Shown here: positions 22,084 through 33,281 of the stretch, in pieces
Position numbering within the stretch: position 1 is the stretch's first letter
Layout of the letters: each line of letters begins with the position of its first letter
DNA from: Zopfochytrium polystomum
Lineage: Eukaryota; Chytridiomycota; Chytridiomycetes; Chytridiales; Chytridiaceae
Length of the DNA stretch: 64,000 nt
NCBI GenBank assembly: GCA_025765615.1
Contig: JAIVFJ010000105.1
Coordinates: forward strand, 158,083-222,082
Direction: 5' to 3'
Program-made: the position numbers and the translations under genes
Notes under the pieces: model-generated
What the model was told of the DNA's origin: nothing
What the model saw: only the letters and a program-made list of their open reading frames with translations
The model's database searches: none

Positions 22084-25000
22084 CGATGGTCATGATGATG
22101 ATGATGATAATTTGGGGGGCAGAGTTTGGACCAAATACACGGCATGGGGTTATTTGTGATCGGAGTTCCTTAGCCTTCGTACTTGTGCACATGGGCGTTC
22201 TGGAATACCTCCGATTGTTGTTCTTTAAAGAACCGCAGCAGACTGACTGAGTATTCCTTGGCAGTAGCGTAGCATGTGATTATTCCGTGATAGCCGTGTT
22301 TCTGGTCCCGAATACACCAGCCATTCCAACCTTTCACAAAACACTGGTTGGACAACAGAGAAGAGCAATGAAACGACGCCGGCCACTCAAAAGAAATATT
22401 CTCAGTGTATTCATTCCACGTGAAACTTCAAAAATCCCTTGACCAACAAAGCTTTTGAGAAGCGAAATGCGAAAGGTCAGAAGCAAGCTGGAACAATGGT
22501 GCTTTCGCATAGAGATTGGTAAACACTGAGAAAAAGGAGTGAAGGAGTGATGGAAAGAAAAGAGTCGCGGCGAAGGCCCGGCCAGGAAGAAAGGGCGGCA
22601 TGAACGCGAAAGAAGGTATACAGAAATGGATATAGGTGCGCGAAAAAATACTAAATCAAACTGTATTTTTACGGCGACCCTGGCGATGCGGCATCTCTGG
22701 ATGGCGAACGTGCTTCAGGGGCCGGCCAACAGGCAGATCTTGAGGTCGCTCGGCGGGCTGACGGTCAAAGTGATTGTTTAAGTAATCGTGTGCGTCGCCC
22801 GCGTTGGTGGTGGTGAGTTGGATTCGTTGGAACCGGGCGCGGGTGGGGCGCGGGCGCGGGTCGAGCGTGCGCAACGCCGACGACGAGGGTTGGTCGCACG
22901 CGGCGCTGTCTTCGTGCCAGGGGCAGTTCAGCAGCCGACAGACGGCAGCTTTGGAACTTGCCGACCGACAGACAGAGAGGACCCATAGAGAAGAAGACAG
23001 CGGTGGGCCGGTCTTGCTCGCCTTATACCGCAGCGCGGTGCGCAGCCACTATAATTGTTCAAGCCAATCATCTCATGTCTTTTGGTGAATTCATGGATGG
23101 GTGAATGAACGCGAAAAACAACAGCAGGCGTGGCGAACCAGGGGTGCCCCGTAGGATCGAGAAGGGCAATATTCCATTTAGTGGATCCGCTTCACGGCAA
23201 ACCACCAAATCGAGAAAGAAGTGTGTATGGCTCCACGGTGTTGAACGACCGATACGTCCGACGTGTGAAGGTGTTGGTTCGGCGATGCACAAAGGAAGTA
23301 ATGTAAGTTTATATATTTTAAATCTACTAAATTGCTGTACGTCCCGTCCTCGAAGTTGGTGCGAGATGTGAGCTTGCTGTGTTGATCCGACCACGGAGGG
23401 CGAACAGCTGGCATCGATTCCCACACGGAACATACACTTTTTGGGGGGTCTCGCAATCGGCTCTTGAAAGGAATTTTCTTTGGGGAACTCCTTGGTTTTT
23501 GAGTTGTGGAGACCTTGCCCCCTAGTGCATGCATTTTCAAACCAAGACGCTTTGACTGGTAACCCCCGTTCCAGAATGAGGCGGACGTGGTCATAAGGCG
23601 GATCTGTCGTCTTTCCCACAGCCGCAAAGTCGCCGAGCTCAAACACGATCGGCGAGTCCACCAGTTAAGACGTCGGCGGATATGCAGTGTATGTCATTCG
23701 GCGGTCGATTACAGCTCCACTGCAAGAAATCGGCCGCCCACTGCTTATCAGCAAGCACGGTTTCTCACAACCGCCAAGGCGAGACCGATCCGATCGGAAC
23801 CACGTCTGCCTTCGACCAAGGACGCCGTCGTGTCGCTCGGACTTGAGCGGCCGCCAATCCTACGACCTCTTACCATGCTCAAGCGGTCTCCAAGACACCT
23901 CCTTCGACGGCGCCATTGCCGCAACAAAAGCGGAGACATAGTGCCCGCCACTCGTACCCACCAAGGCATCGACAGCCGGGATACCGCGCCCCCTTCGATA
24001 TTCGGCTCGCCTATGGATTCCACGCAGGAGACGCGTTATCTTTGGTCCAAAATCTCGGCCCCAAGCCGATTGAAGGCTTTATTTTCGGATGTTGGAACAA
24101 TGCAAGATTCTCTGTTGACGAATTAATTTTTTACAGACCCTCTCTTCGTCGTACCTTTCTCCCACATCCCACCAACAAATAAAAGCGTGAGCAGAACATG
24201 ACTGTCGAGTAATCCGACAAACCTAAATGCTCAGAGACAATTTTTCCTAAGCTTACATTGAGCAAGACGTTTCTGTGCGACTCTAGGCTGGCCTTCCGCC
24301 CCCCCTTCTGGTTGTCCATTAACCTCACCACCAATGAAAGTGAAAGCATAACGTTAACAGTCGATTTCTCTGATCCCCCTAAATGCTCAGGGACTATTAA
24401 GTTCGACACAGCCCAAATCGCCTTTGACGCCATTTGTCCCCCAACTCCCACAAATGGGATTAAGATAAAGATAACGTTTCCTTCTCGATCCACACGCGGA
24501 TCACGCTCGTGCCAAACCTTCCGGCCGTCGTCATAAGAGCCGCCCAGCTCCTCAGGACGTGGCTCGATCCTTCCTCCTTTACTTCGGAGGAAAACAGAAA
24601 GACCTCGCCTCCAATCCTCTTCTCCCTCTCCCCCCTGCCCTCCCTTCTCCTGCCTTTCAGCTTTTCCTTCAATCTATCACCGCGATAGCGGTTTCATGCG
24701 TAATGCGTGCCGTACAGTACAAACGGTGGCTGCCCTCAGCCTGCCCGTTTGTGCTCTTAGTAGCTGCGGTATCCAGGTGGATTCTGCAGAGAAGCCGTGC
24801 CGTTTGGATTTGTCGGAGATCTTGCTACCTCAGGCCGATTCAAGGCGTTGCCCTCGTACGTTGGTGTAATATAAGAGACAGCCAGATTCGATGACTCAAT
24901 TTTCAACTCATTGCAGCAATGTGCCTTTGAGAGCCAGAGCGTCTGCCCATTCTGCGAAGATTGACCTATGCGCAAGCAGCCGCGCTGATGCCGCCCTTGG

Positions 25001-25347
25001 TGCCTGACGAGGCTTCACACAGAAGCTGCCCCTGGGTCCTACTCCCCCGAAGCCGCAACAAGCCACCGTCGTGCTAGAAAATCGCATGAAGGGAGCGAAC
25101 TACGCCTATGGGTCCCAAGTGGATCCAACAGAGAACCCGCGTCCCAGCAGTTGGGACACAACCCAAGCTGGCTCAAGTCTTTGTTCAAGGATGTTGGCTT
25201 AATGTTAGAGACAGTCACTTCTCTGTCAATCTTCCATTTACATACTTATCTATTTCTTATGCGAACCTTTGTCCCCCAATCATAGAAACCATTGCAATAA
25301 CGATGCAATATTTGAACTTACCTGCAAGCACCAGAATCATTTGACAC
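22084..25347. other. Gene-poor region left of the transposon nest
   Basis: No gene can be named. An (ATG)n run lies near 22090-22108. A 197-codon minus frame at 23068-23661 is the longest open stretch, but it resembles no family I know. At 24220-24420 there are two diverged copies of a ~40-bp unit sharing CTAAATGCTCAG plus GACTGTCGA/ACAGTCGA. Pyrimidine-rich sequence lies at 24565-24670. Codon use and composition drift toward the AT-richer transposon nest. Confidence 0.4.
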
Positions 25348-25632
25348 TGTTGACACTGCCTTGATGGCGAAAAGGCGCTACCATGGTATCCCTTACAATA
25401 GATTGACCCTTTTAGCAGAATTTTGTGGGAGTTCATGCTTGCACTGAACGTCGTTCTGAAAGGACGACTTGTCAGAGAGAAAAAATCAATAGAGAAAAAG
25501 TAAAAACAACAGATCTGTAGGTTGCGAGATCAGGACAGTTGCGATTGCTCTCTCTGGGTTTTACATGTTATCAGCACTTCTCCCATTGGGAGAGCGAATG
25601 GCAGGTGCCAGGGCAGGATCTGGTGAAGTTGC
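25348..25632 (+). mobile_element. Copia family C fragment: 5' LTR end, primer-site region and gag start
   Basis: A candidate LTR runs from TGTTGACACTG (25348) to ..GGTTTTACA (25565). It is followed by TGTTATCAGCACTTC, which resembles a copia primer-binding site, and then a short open frame with LPLGERMAGARAGSGEVA. That frame stops dead at GTTGC where the family B LTR begins at 25633. The frame continues at 47410 on the minus strand (DEDDEIDCSEIG), after a second GTTGC. No second copy of this LTR is visible in the window, so its limits are tentative. Confidence 0.45.
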
Positions 25633-25862
25633 TGTTAGTTTTGGGTCCTTTGGTGTAAGCAGTGTGCAGGAGCTTTGACCTGATACTGCTCTGCAAGGAT
25701 GACTTGCAGCATTTTTGCAAGTGATGGTCCTTGTAACAGTTTTGTATAAAGACAAACACAAGACTGACAGAAGCCAAGATCAACCTCCCACCACCACCAC
25801 CTTCAGTAGCGTACACCACAGCAGCCCAACCCATCAATCAGCCATCATAGCGAATTCTTTCA
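25633..25862 (+). repeat. Copia family B 5' LTR (left copy)
   Basis: 230 bp, TGTTAG...TTTCA, identical as far as I compared to the LTR at 53367-53596 (-) and close to the LTR at 47411-47640 (-). It is flanked on the left by GTTGC. It contains a TATAAAGAC box at about 25745. Confidence 0.85.
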
Positions 25863-26469
25863 TACAAAACTGTTACCCATCCCAATCACATTCCCCTTGG
25901 TTCCAGCCAGATCCAATCAGTAGAAGGGGTTGTACGCTTTTCAGATCTGCCAACTTTGCGGACCGATCACGGGCGCTACAGACATTGGACAGCTATTTCG
26001 TTAATACCATTGGAAAGCTCTTGATCTCCTCTTTCCAACGAACCCTCCTGATCTCGGATCAGACGCTCCTACGTCGCATCCACCGCCTCCAAAGTCGTCA
26101 CCCACTTTTCCAACTTCAACCTCAATTTGCTCGCCTTCCAGACCTCCCCCAGCCGATCCCAAGCTATCATTGGAAAAGCCTGCTTCGGGACTACACGACT
26201 GCCACCAACGGCACCCCAAAATCACTCTCCTTTGTGATAAGCGACGCCTTTTTCCATTCAGGGTCACCAGATTACCTCCAACCCTCACCATTAATTTTTG
26301 ATTTTTTGTCCCCAATTGGAGACAACGACCACCCCCCTACCTGACACACACCAAGCTAACAAACCAACTTTTCATCTGCTGCAACACCACCTTCACAACA
26401 CACCCAAAATCCAACGAAATCCCTTCAAACTTGGCACACATAATCGTCCTGAGAAAACAACATGACTAC

Positions 26470-27120
26470 TGACTCAACCAACAGAACTCTCCAACAAAAA
26501 TATCGACTTACGCCACTGCATTGACACAAGTCACATCAACGCAGAGCAGAATGATAAAGTTGATCCACTAGACCTCTGCGACACTGAAACCTGTCTCATC
26601 AGAGATGGACCATTCCAAGGACAGAGATTCCAATTGGTGCATCCGTCTTGTGGACCAGAGAAAGTAACTTGGTTTCCTGGTGCACAGAACCAGAATGCAC
26701 ATTGCTGTCTAATCATTCCTTGCCACATCTATTGAGCCCTCACCCAAATCACACCTGGTCGAAACTTCACTTACGAATTGGTTGGTGAATTGGGAATAAT
26801 TTGCCGCACAGCAGACCAGGGACTTGCAAAGGAGATCATTGACGACTTTGAATGCATCAAAATGGAACCAACTGAAGCCTCAGATGCCTTCATTACCCAA
26901 TTCACTGAAGCGTACCATCGAGTCGACAGCTTTGCAAAATCAGCAGCTGGAGAACTTCTCCATCATATTTGCCCTTTCCAACAAGTTGTTCGAATCTTTG
27001 TTGGCTCACTGGGCCAGAGCCTGTTGGATATGGGGAAGGAAAAGTTTTTCTTGTTGTTGGCAACCCAGCTCCTCAGATAACAAGTTTAGCCAAACTAATC
27101 TCACTCTTCAAAAACCTGTT
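26470..27120 (+). pseudogene. Copia family B gag remnant (left copy)
   Basis: One frame reads through CHIDTSHINAEQ-like sequence, WFPGAQNQNAHCCLI, then a stop, then ELGIICRTADQGLAKEIIDDFECIKMEPTEASDAF. The gag at 40294-40956 (-) has the parallel HCINPDRINV, WFPGTEDQNAYCILL and AIACQTTDQGLAKKIIDDFE without the stop, so this copy is a decayed Gag. The frame is lost after about 27080. Confidence 0.75.
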
Positions 27121-29872
27121 TGACAAAACAACTATGATAAGCAACACATCTAGTTGGCCAATCAAAGTGACAAAGGCTCAACTACTACTGCACCAAAAAT
27201 CACCACACCAACTGTTACTATCCTGGTTATCTGCTTCTTCATATCAATTGAAGAAGAAACAGCAGAGGTCCTCAAAAACCAACTTGCTCCATCAACTAAT
27301 AATCAATCTGCCAAGTGTTTTGCTCTTCTCGTTTGATATGCATCAAAGTAACTGCCTTTACCCTCTCAACATTCAGCCATGCAGTCTCCGTCAGTAAAGA
27401 TTCATCATTCCATGAACAACAACACAGGCATTTCAGTTTTTGGAGACCTGCACCACTAACAACTGCCCCTGTGCCCTTTTAATAATACTTACTCATTTTC
27501 AACAGGGCATAACAAATTCAGATTTGATGATATGGTGTTTTGCTCGCCTATTGACCCATGTAGTCGGCGGTTCAATTTCTGGATTCCCTGACACAATTGT
27601 CATCGACATGGCCACCTTTTGAGATCAGAGTGTTTTCAACCACACTGAAACTCTCACCATCAAACATATTAGCGATTGGGATGACCAATAGTTATGCAAG
27701 TGCCAACTCTCACAACCATGGCAACCTTGTGCAATTTCCTCTTGGCCTTGGACTCTGTTACATCAAGCTAAGCCTCTCTTTATCTTTGCTCACATAACTT
27801 CAGCCAAAGACAATTTGCTGTCCATTCATTGATTGAACCAGGATTGGTTGAGTAGTTTAACCATCCTCTTACTGTTTTGCCAGTGCAACATCAAACATCA
27901 TCTTCCACTTAGGGGGGAGGATTCTAGGGATAAGTGAAAGATGATCATCAGCACTGTATTGCCAAATTAGCGAACGATGATCATCAGCACAGAGTTGCAA
28001 AGTGGTCTCAGCATGGATTGGCACCAACTTGGCATGGTCTTCTTGGTGCTGGGCTGCTGGCTTGGGAAAACGCTCTATCCATTTTAGCCAAATGAATCTG
28101 GACTCAGGAGTCAAACTATGGAATACACTATTATTGCTTGGCTTAATTGACCCTGGCTAGGGACCTTAACTCACACATATTGACTGCTTCAGCTTTTATA
28201 CACAGACATACTAACACACTTCACCAGGTCCCACATCACAGGAAATTCCACTGCCATACCTGAGTCTTCACCTCAATTGCATCACTCTGATGAATTATCC
28301 TAACCAACTTCTCTGACAAAACACAATGTTCCTTGAAAATAACTTTTGGCTCATTCCAAGGAGTATCAACGTTTATCTTTATTGGACACTCAACACAAAC
28401 ACTTTTTCACAGCAAACTATAAACAAGCTCAACCTTGCAAGATTACTGAAGTTCCATTCTCATCAAAGATTCTTCCTTAGCTGAACCAAATCTAACTGAC
28501 TCTAGATTTCAAACTGCTCTTAATAGAGTCACTCCAGAACAGCTATGTTCTTTGAATGCCTCATTCATTCATGCAGCATAACCAGGATCTGGAAGCTTCA
28601 GAGATTGCCCTCAACTTTTGTAATCTGACCAGAAACTTTGTGATTTTGGCTTGGATGTTAGACTTGACAAAAACATTCTGCTGATTCTATAACGCGGCAG
28701 AGTAGAAGACATCAGGCTAAGTCTTTGTTCCCTTTGCTTGCACTAACACTCTTCTACCAGCATAAATTCCACAACATCACTTGGAGACTAAAGGCAAATC
28801 ATCATTAAACAGTCAAGCTCTGTGGAAACATCTGGATATACTAACTCTCATGAATGCTTTCTACCACTAACTTTGTCTCTATCTTTATTCTCCACTCTAG
28901 ACCAACAAAAACAAAAATCAACCACCTCACACACAGTTACAATTACCATATCATCAAACTATTCAAACCTCAGCAATCTCAGCAAAATTCAGGAAACCTT
29001 CAACTATTCATTCCTGCAGATCAGCTTCAGAAACAACACCAACATCACCACTTTGCTCCATTCAGTCACCAGTCACCTTGAACCATCTTTGAACTTGAAT
29101 TTTGCCAGTTGAACAAGTTGAATTGGAGTTGCATTCAGTTTTCTACAGCCTCAACAAAGTCAGACAAAACATCAACCATTCATTCCCCACAGCAGAGTCA
29201 CTCCAGAAAACAACAACTTCCTCCATTCAGTCAGCATTCAGCTTCAGCAATCAGAATTGGAAGAAGTCAAACTGGGATTGGTAAAAAGTATCAACCACAT
29301 GGTAATCCACAGTGAAAGTGAATCAGATAACGGTGTACAGCTCTGGTATTGGAGGTGACGGCACGACGGGTTGGATTCCGTGCTACTGCAATTAACGTCA
29401 CCCCCAGTGGGTCTTACTGGGAGCACTATAGGCATGACTGAGGAAGGCCGGACCGATGTGGCAGACCGGCAATGTAAATCAACTGAAGGCCCACGAACAC
29501 CGAAGTCCCAGCTTGTAGGCTAGTGCGGCCTGGACCTGTGTCAGAGGAGGTGGAGTCCTGAGCAGGGAGCCCATTCCGCACGGAGCACCAACCAGGAGAC
29601 AGTTATTCTCCTGATGTGCCCAGGCGAGACGCGGGGCAAAGCGTTGAGGGCAAGCTGTGTATGGGGGAGTGGTTGCCTTGCCTCATAGGGTACTGGGGGG
29701 AGCCCAGACCAGCATCGTGCGGAAGGCTCACCTGTGCAGAATTTTTTATCCTTGCTTCCTTTTGCGTGTTGGATATCTGAGAGTGTGAAAAACTAATTCC
29801 TTCAAAGTCCCCACAAGTCAAAACAATGGCAGACATACCCACCACTAGGTTTTATCTTCTCACAAAACAAAC
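27121..29872 (+). mobile_element. Decayed interior of copia family B (left copy)
   Basis: No long frame survives. The stretch is AT-richer, with a purine tract AGGGGGGAGG at about 27910. A segment at about 28390-28540 recurs at about 31370-31510. The region at 29330-29860 recurs, diverged, at 42650-43130 as internal copia sequence. Confidence 0.55.
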
Positions 29873-30448
29873 TTGACCTCCAAAATTAGGGGTGCGCCAC
29901 AAGCTTCTCCACCTCAAGAAGCACCTCCACCAGAGCCACCTCCACATCACCAACATTCACATTCACCATCACCTGATAACTCAGCCAAGCGTACGCGATC
30001 TGGGCAAACCTACCTCACAAGCACATGTCCCGATCCCCAAACTCGTGCAGAAGCCATGTCGGCAGCCTTTGAAGTTGAGGAACGGCCAACAACATCAACG
30101 TTGTGCAGAACAAATGAGTCTTCAAGTCTTCGTTGGCTCATTGTCATGGTGGCTGCAAACAACTGGCACACTGCTATTGTCGACATCAGCAACGCATACC
30201 TAAACAGCATGCTCAATGTGCCCATTTACATGGAGCAGCCAGACAGCTACTGCAGTGATGGCAAAGTCTGGCTACTGAAGAGAGCTGTTAATGTCGAATG
30301 GATATCAGCAAAGCAAAGCAGACCCCTGTATCCTCTCCGTCAAGTGGATGGAAAAGTCATTTTCATTGCCATCTATGTCGATGATATTTGTTTCTTTGGG
30401 GATTCTGGGGAGATCACCTTTGCCATCACACTGCTAAAATCTCGTTAA
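29873..30448 (+). pseudogene. Copia family B reverse transcriptase, 5' half only
   Basis: A Pro/His-rich linker leads into ESSSLRWLIVMVAANNWHTA, DISNAYLNSMLNVPIYMEQP and VIFIAIYVDDICFFG, i.e. RT palm motifs including YVDD. The conserved LYGLKQ..RQW block between VWLLKRA and the YVDD region is missing, so it is non-functional. It stops at the edge of the inverted-repeat arm. Confidence 0.8.
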
Positions 30449-31514
30449 AACCATCACAAGTAGGTTCTATTTCTCCACAACCACAAAACAAACATAACAC
30501 TTAAAAATTTGGAATCCATCACAAACTTCTTACCTTCAGGCGAAATTCCATCAGAACCGCACCAGCTGTCGGCACCATCTGACAACTCTGCAAAGTACAG
30601 CTCATGAAGTTATTAAACAACCCACAAATGTCAACAAAACCTGGAACAAATGGGCCTACAAGGTCAAACTTTGTGAAGACAGCAGCATTGAGTGCTTCTG
30701 TGAACAGCTCATGGCTAAGGGCCCCACTTAGTGTCATTGCATTTATATTCAGAATACTCACTCAACTCTTTTCCAAATCAATAGTCCTTGTTAACTCACG
30801 GAAATGGCTGCCTGAACCAACTGGGTCACTGACACAGTTGATATCAGCAACACGTACCTCAACAGCATATTTTATGTGCCAATCCGCATTGAGCAGTTCA
30901 TTACCACTGCACTGACTGCTGGAGTTGAACAGCCACCTAAATCAAACAGTTGTCAGGAAAGTCATGCAATCTTCTGGGACTACTGCATCCTCTTTTGTCA
31001 GATTGACTCATCATCCACACCGCAAGCTAAGTTAACAATATTTGCTTTTTGGTGATTCTGGCCAAAACTTCTTCTACCTTTGCCTTGCCTAATTCTTTTA
31101 CAAACTCTGCGAAATGGAAGCAATGAAACCATCCTCAATATGCAACTGGAACACCGCCACAACGGAATCTTCTTGCACCAGAAGCCTATATCAAGGATTT
31201 ACTTCAACGCCATGCCAACATTATCAACAACCGCACTGCAGTAACTGCCCTTCCCAGTAGTCTCAATCTTCAGCCATATGGGATTGACCAAGCAGCTCCA
31301 GACCAGAGACTGTACCAGGCAATCCTTGGTGGCATCAACTACCTTGCAACACACATGTGACCCAACACAAACACTTTTTCAGAGCAAACTAAAAACAAGC
31401 TCAACCTTGCAAGATTACTGAAGTTCCATTCTCATCTAAGATTCTTCCTTGCCGAACCAAATCTAACTGACTCTAGATTTCAAACCGCTCTTAATAGAGT
31501 CACTCCAGAACGCT
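30449..31514 (+). pseudogene. Scrambled copia RT/RNase H fragments
   Basis: Frame-broken pieces related to family B pol: a segment at about 30700-30900 matching the TLS.ALSH region seen antisense at 42230, and 31130-31365 with ILNMQLEHRHNGIFLHQK and GGINYLATH-like sequence. Then 31370-31510 duplicates internal sequence from about 28390-28540. There is no intact frame. Confidence 0.6.
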
Positions 31515-31841
31515 GTCGCTGTATATGCAAGTTCAGAGGGCAGAGTGCTGCATCCGTATACATGACCAATGTGCTGCAGTCAATTGAGATGCGCCTGGAG
31601 AATGGCATGGTACCTGTACACAGTTAGTGCGGGAGAGGAAGAGAGCAGGTGAACTGTACGTGGAGTATGTGAACGATGATGGAGCGATCGTGAATGTGAA
31701 GAAATCGTCCTTCGATCCCGTCATGCACACACCAAGCAGGAGCATTATTATGTGCAGTTTGCGGTCCACTGTGGATGGGATTCTCACTAGATGCAGGTTG
31801 CCACCTACAGGTGCCGGTGCATGCACTTGACACATGTACTC
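31515..31841 (+). pseudogene. Possible capping-enzyme triphosphatase fragment
   Basis: Two short frames, SIEMRLENGMVPVHS then LYVEYVNDDGAIVNVKKSS and IIMCSLRSTVDGILTRCRLP, resemble the EYELRL and CRMRQQTLDGRLECKI strands of the capping-enzyme pseudogene at 44.5-45.6 kb. Stops and a frame change break it, and the family A LTR cuts it off at 31842. Homology is by eye and weak. Confidence 0.35.
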
Positions 31842-33068
31842 TGTTGAGATTCGACCCACGGGGTACACTACGCCCGTTACTGATGATCCCTTGGAGAAAT
31901 CCATCCAATCACATTGGATTGGGTGTTCGAAGGGCTCAGTAGATTCAATACTTGAATGGGGTGCTCGGAAGGGCTAATCTGTTCTCAATAAAAAGAGATA
32001 GGCAAAGGCGGCTGTTGTTCTAGCTTTGTTCATCCTACCGGTAGGAACAATGCAATTAGAACATGCACAAAAACGCGCAAACTACGCACTCTGCACATGT
32101 AACACAGCACAGCAAGCATGCAGAAGCAGTGTACCACTGCCCAATGCTCCGGAATTCCGCTCTCTGCACCGGAATTCCGCACTCTGCATCGGAATTCCGC
32201 TTCCTGATCTGGAATTCCTCTCTCTGCACCGGAATTCCGCTTCCTGATCTGGAATTCCAGCTTTCCTGCTGTGCTGTGCAATCTGAGCAATGCAACAGGC
32301 ATTTAGGAATCAGGGATTGCACCAATCACTGCATTTCTAAAAGTGAGATAAAAACTGAGCTCACCAGAGATTGCACCAATCATTGGATTTCTAAAAACAA
32401 GGAAAAAAGCGGCTGGTTTCCCAAACAAGCTTCCTGATTTGGAAACAACCAAAACCAATTTACAAGCAACTGTTTCTCAAACAAGCTGTAAATTGGTTCC
32501 TGGTGCTACTCAGCCCAGACAAAGTGCTCAGCCCAAGGTGGTACTCAGCCCTGGCTGGTACTTAGCCCAGGGTGGTGCACAGCCCAGGCTGGTACTCAGC
32601 CCTGGGTGGTGCTCAGCCCAGGCTGGTACTCAGCCCTGGCTGGTATCCAGTCCTGAGTGATGCCCAGCACTGGGTGGTACTCAGCCCTGAATGGGTACTT
32701 AGCCCAGGCTGGGGATTGGTGCTCAGCCTGTTTTATCTCATTTCTGTGGCCTGCTCTGTGCAACCCACTGCTCCCTCTGTTTTCTGATGGCTCCAACCTG
32801 CAGGAGTATAAAAGCAGCAACCTCTCACAGAGATCAAAAAAAAAAGAATCCAACCCCCTCCTTGCTGCTTTGACAGAATCCAGTGCAAAACAAGCCAATC
32901 TCTCTTCCTCCATTTGCTCTCTCTTCCATCTCTGCCCACTCACTCCTCTCTCCTCTCTCCATCCTCTCACTCCTCTCCCTTTTCCATCATCACTGCTCTC
33001 TCTCTCTCTCTCTCTCTCTTCATCCCCACACACACCAAGACCCTCCAGTCCTGGGTGGGATTTCATCA
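31842..33068 (+). repeat. Copia family A 5' LTR
   Basis: 1227 bp, TGTTGAG...TTTCATCA, repeated at 38489-39715 with offset 6647 and only about eight or nine differences seen (>99% identical). It contains CCGGAATTCCGC-type tandem units (about 32150-32260), GGTACTCAGCCC(A/T)GGCT tandem units (about 32505-32710), a GAGTATAAAAGC TATA box at about 32803 and a pyrimidine-rich (CT)n leader at about 32930-33020. Preceding bases are TACTC. Confidence 0.93.
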
Positions 33069-33281
33069 CAAAGCTACCTACAAGCCGTCGGCCACACTTG
33101 TACGCTCGAACAGGGCCCTGCTGCTCTTACAAGAAAAGGGTTTCTGACTCTAAACAAGACCAACCTGTCTGTGAGCACCGGCTCACCAGCTACTTTAAGG
33201 CAACAAAGGGCTCTTGGCTCTCTACAAGAAAAGGGCTACCGCTCTAAACAAGTCCACTGGTCCACCAAGCCGCTACCTAGC

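Larger units (their letters stand above)
25633..30447 (+). repeat. Left arm of 4.8-kb inverted repeat
   Basis: Position x on this arm pairs with 79229 minus x on the minus strand at 48782-53596. Reading frames in both arms are the same length and sequence throughout. The only substitution I found is T30180 against C (minus strand) at 49049, which changes Val to Ala in the RT frame. Homology stops after TCTCGTTA at 30447, where the right copy continues into CAAGCTCCG. Confidence 0.9.

Noticed and set aside
32883..33281. Upstream 133 codons of the family A long frame
   Set aside because: This stretch lies in the LTR and leader (Ser/Leu runs from the CT repeat). The Gag start at 33282 is more sensible.
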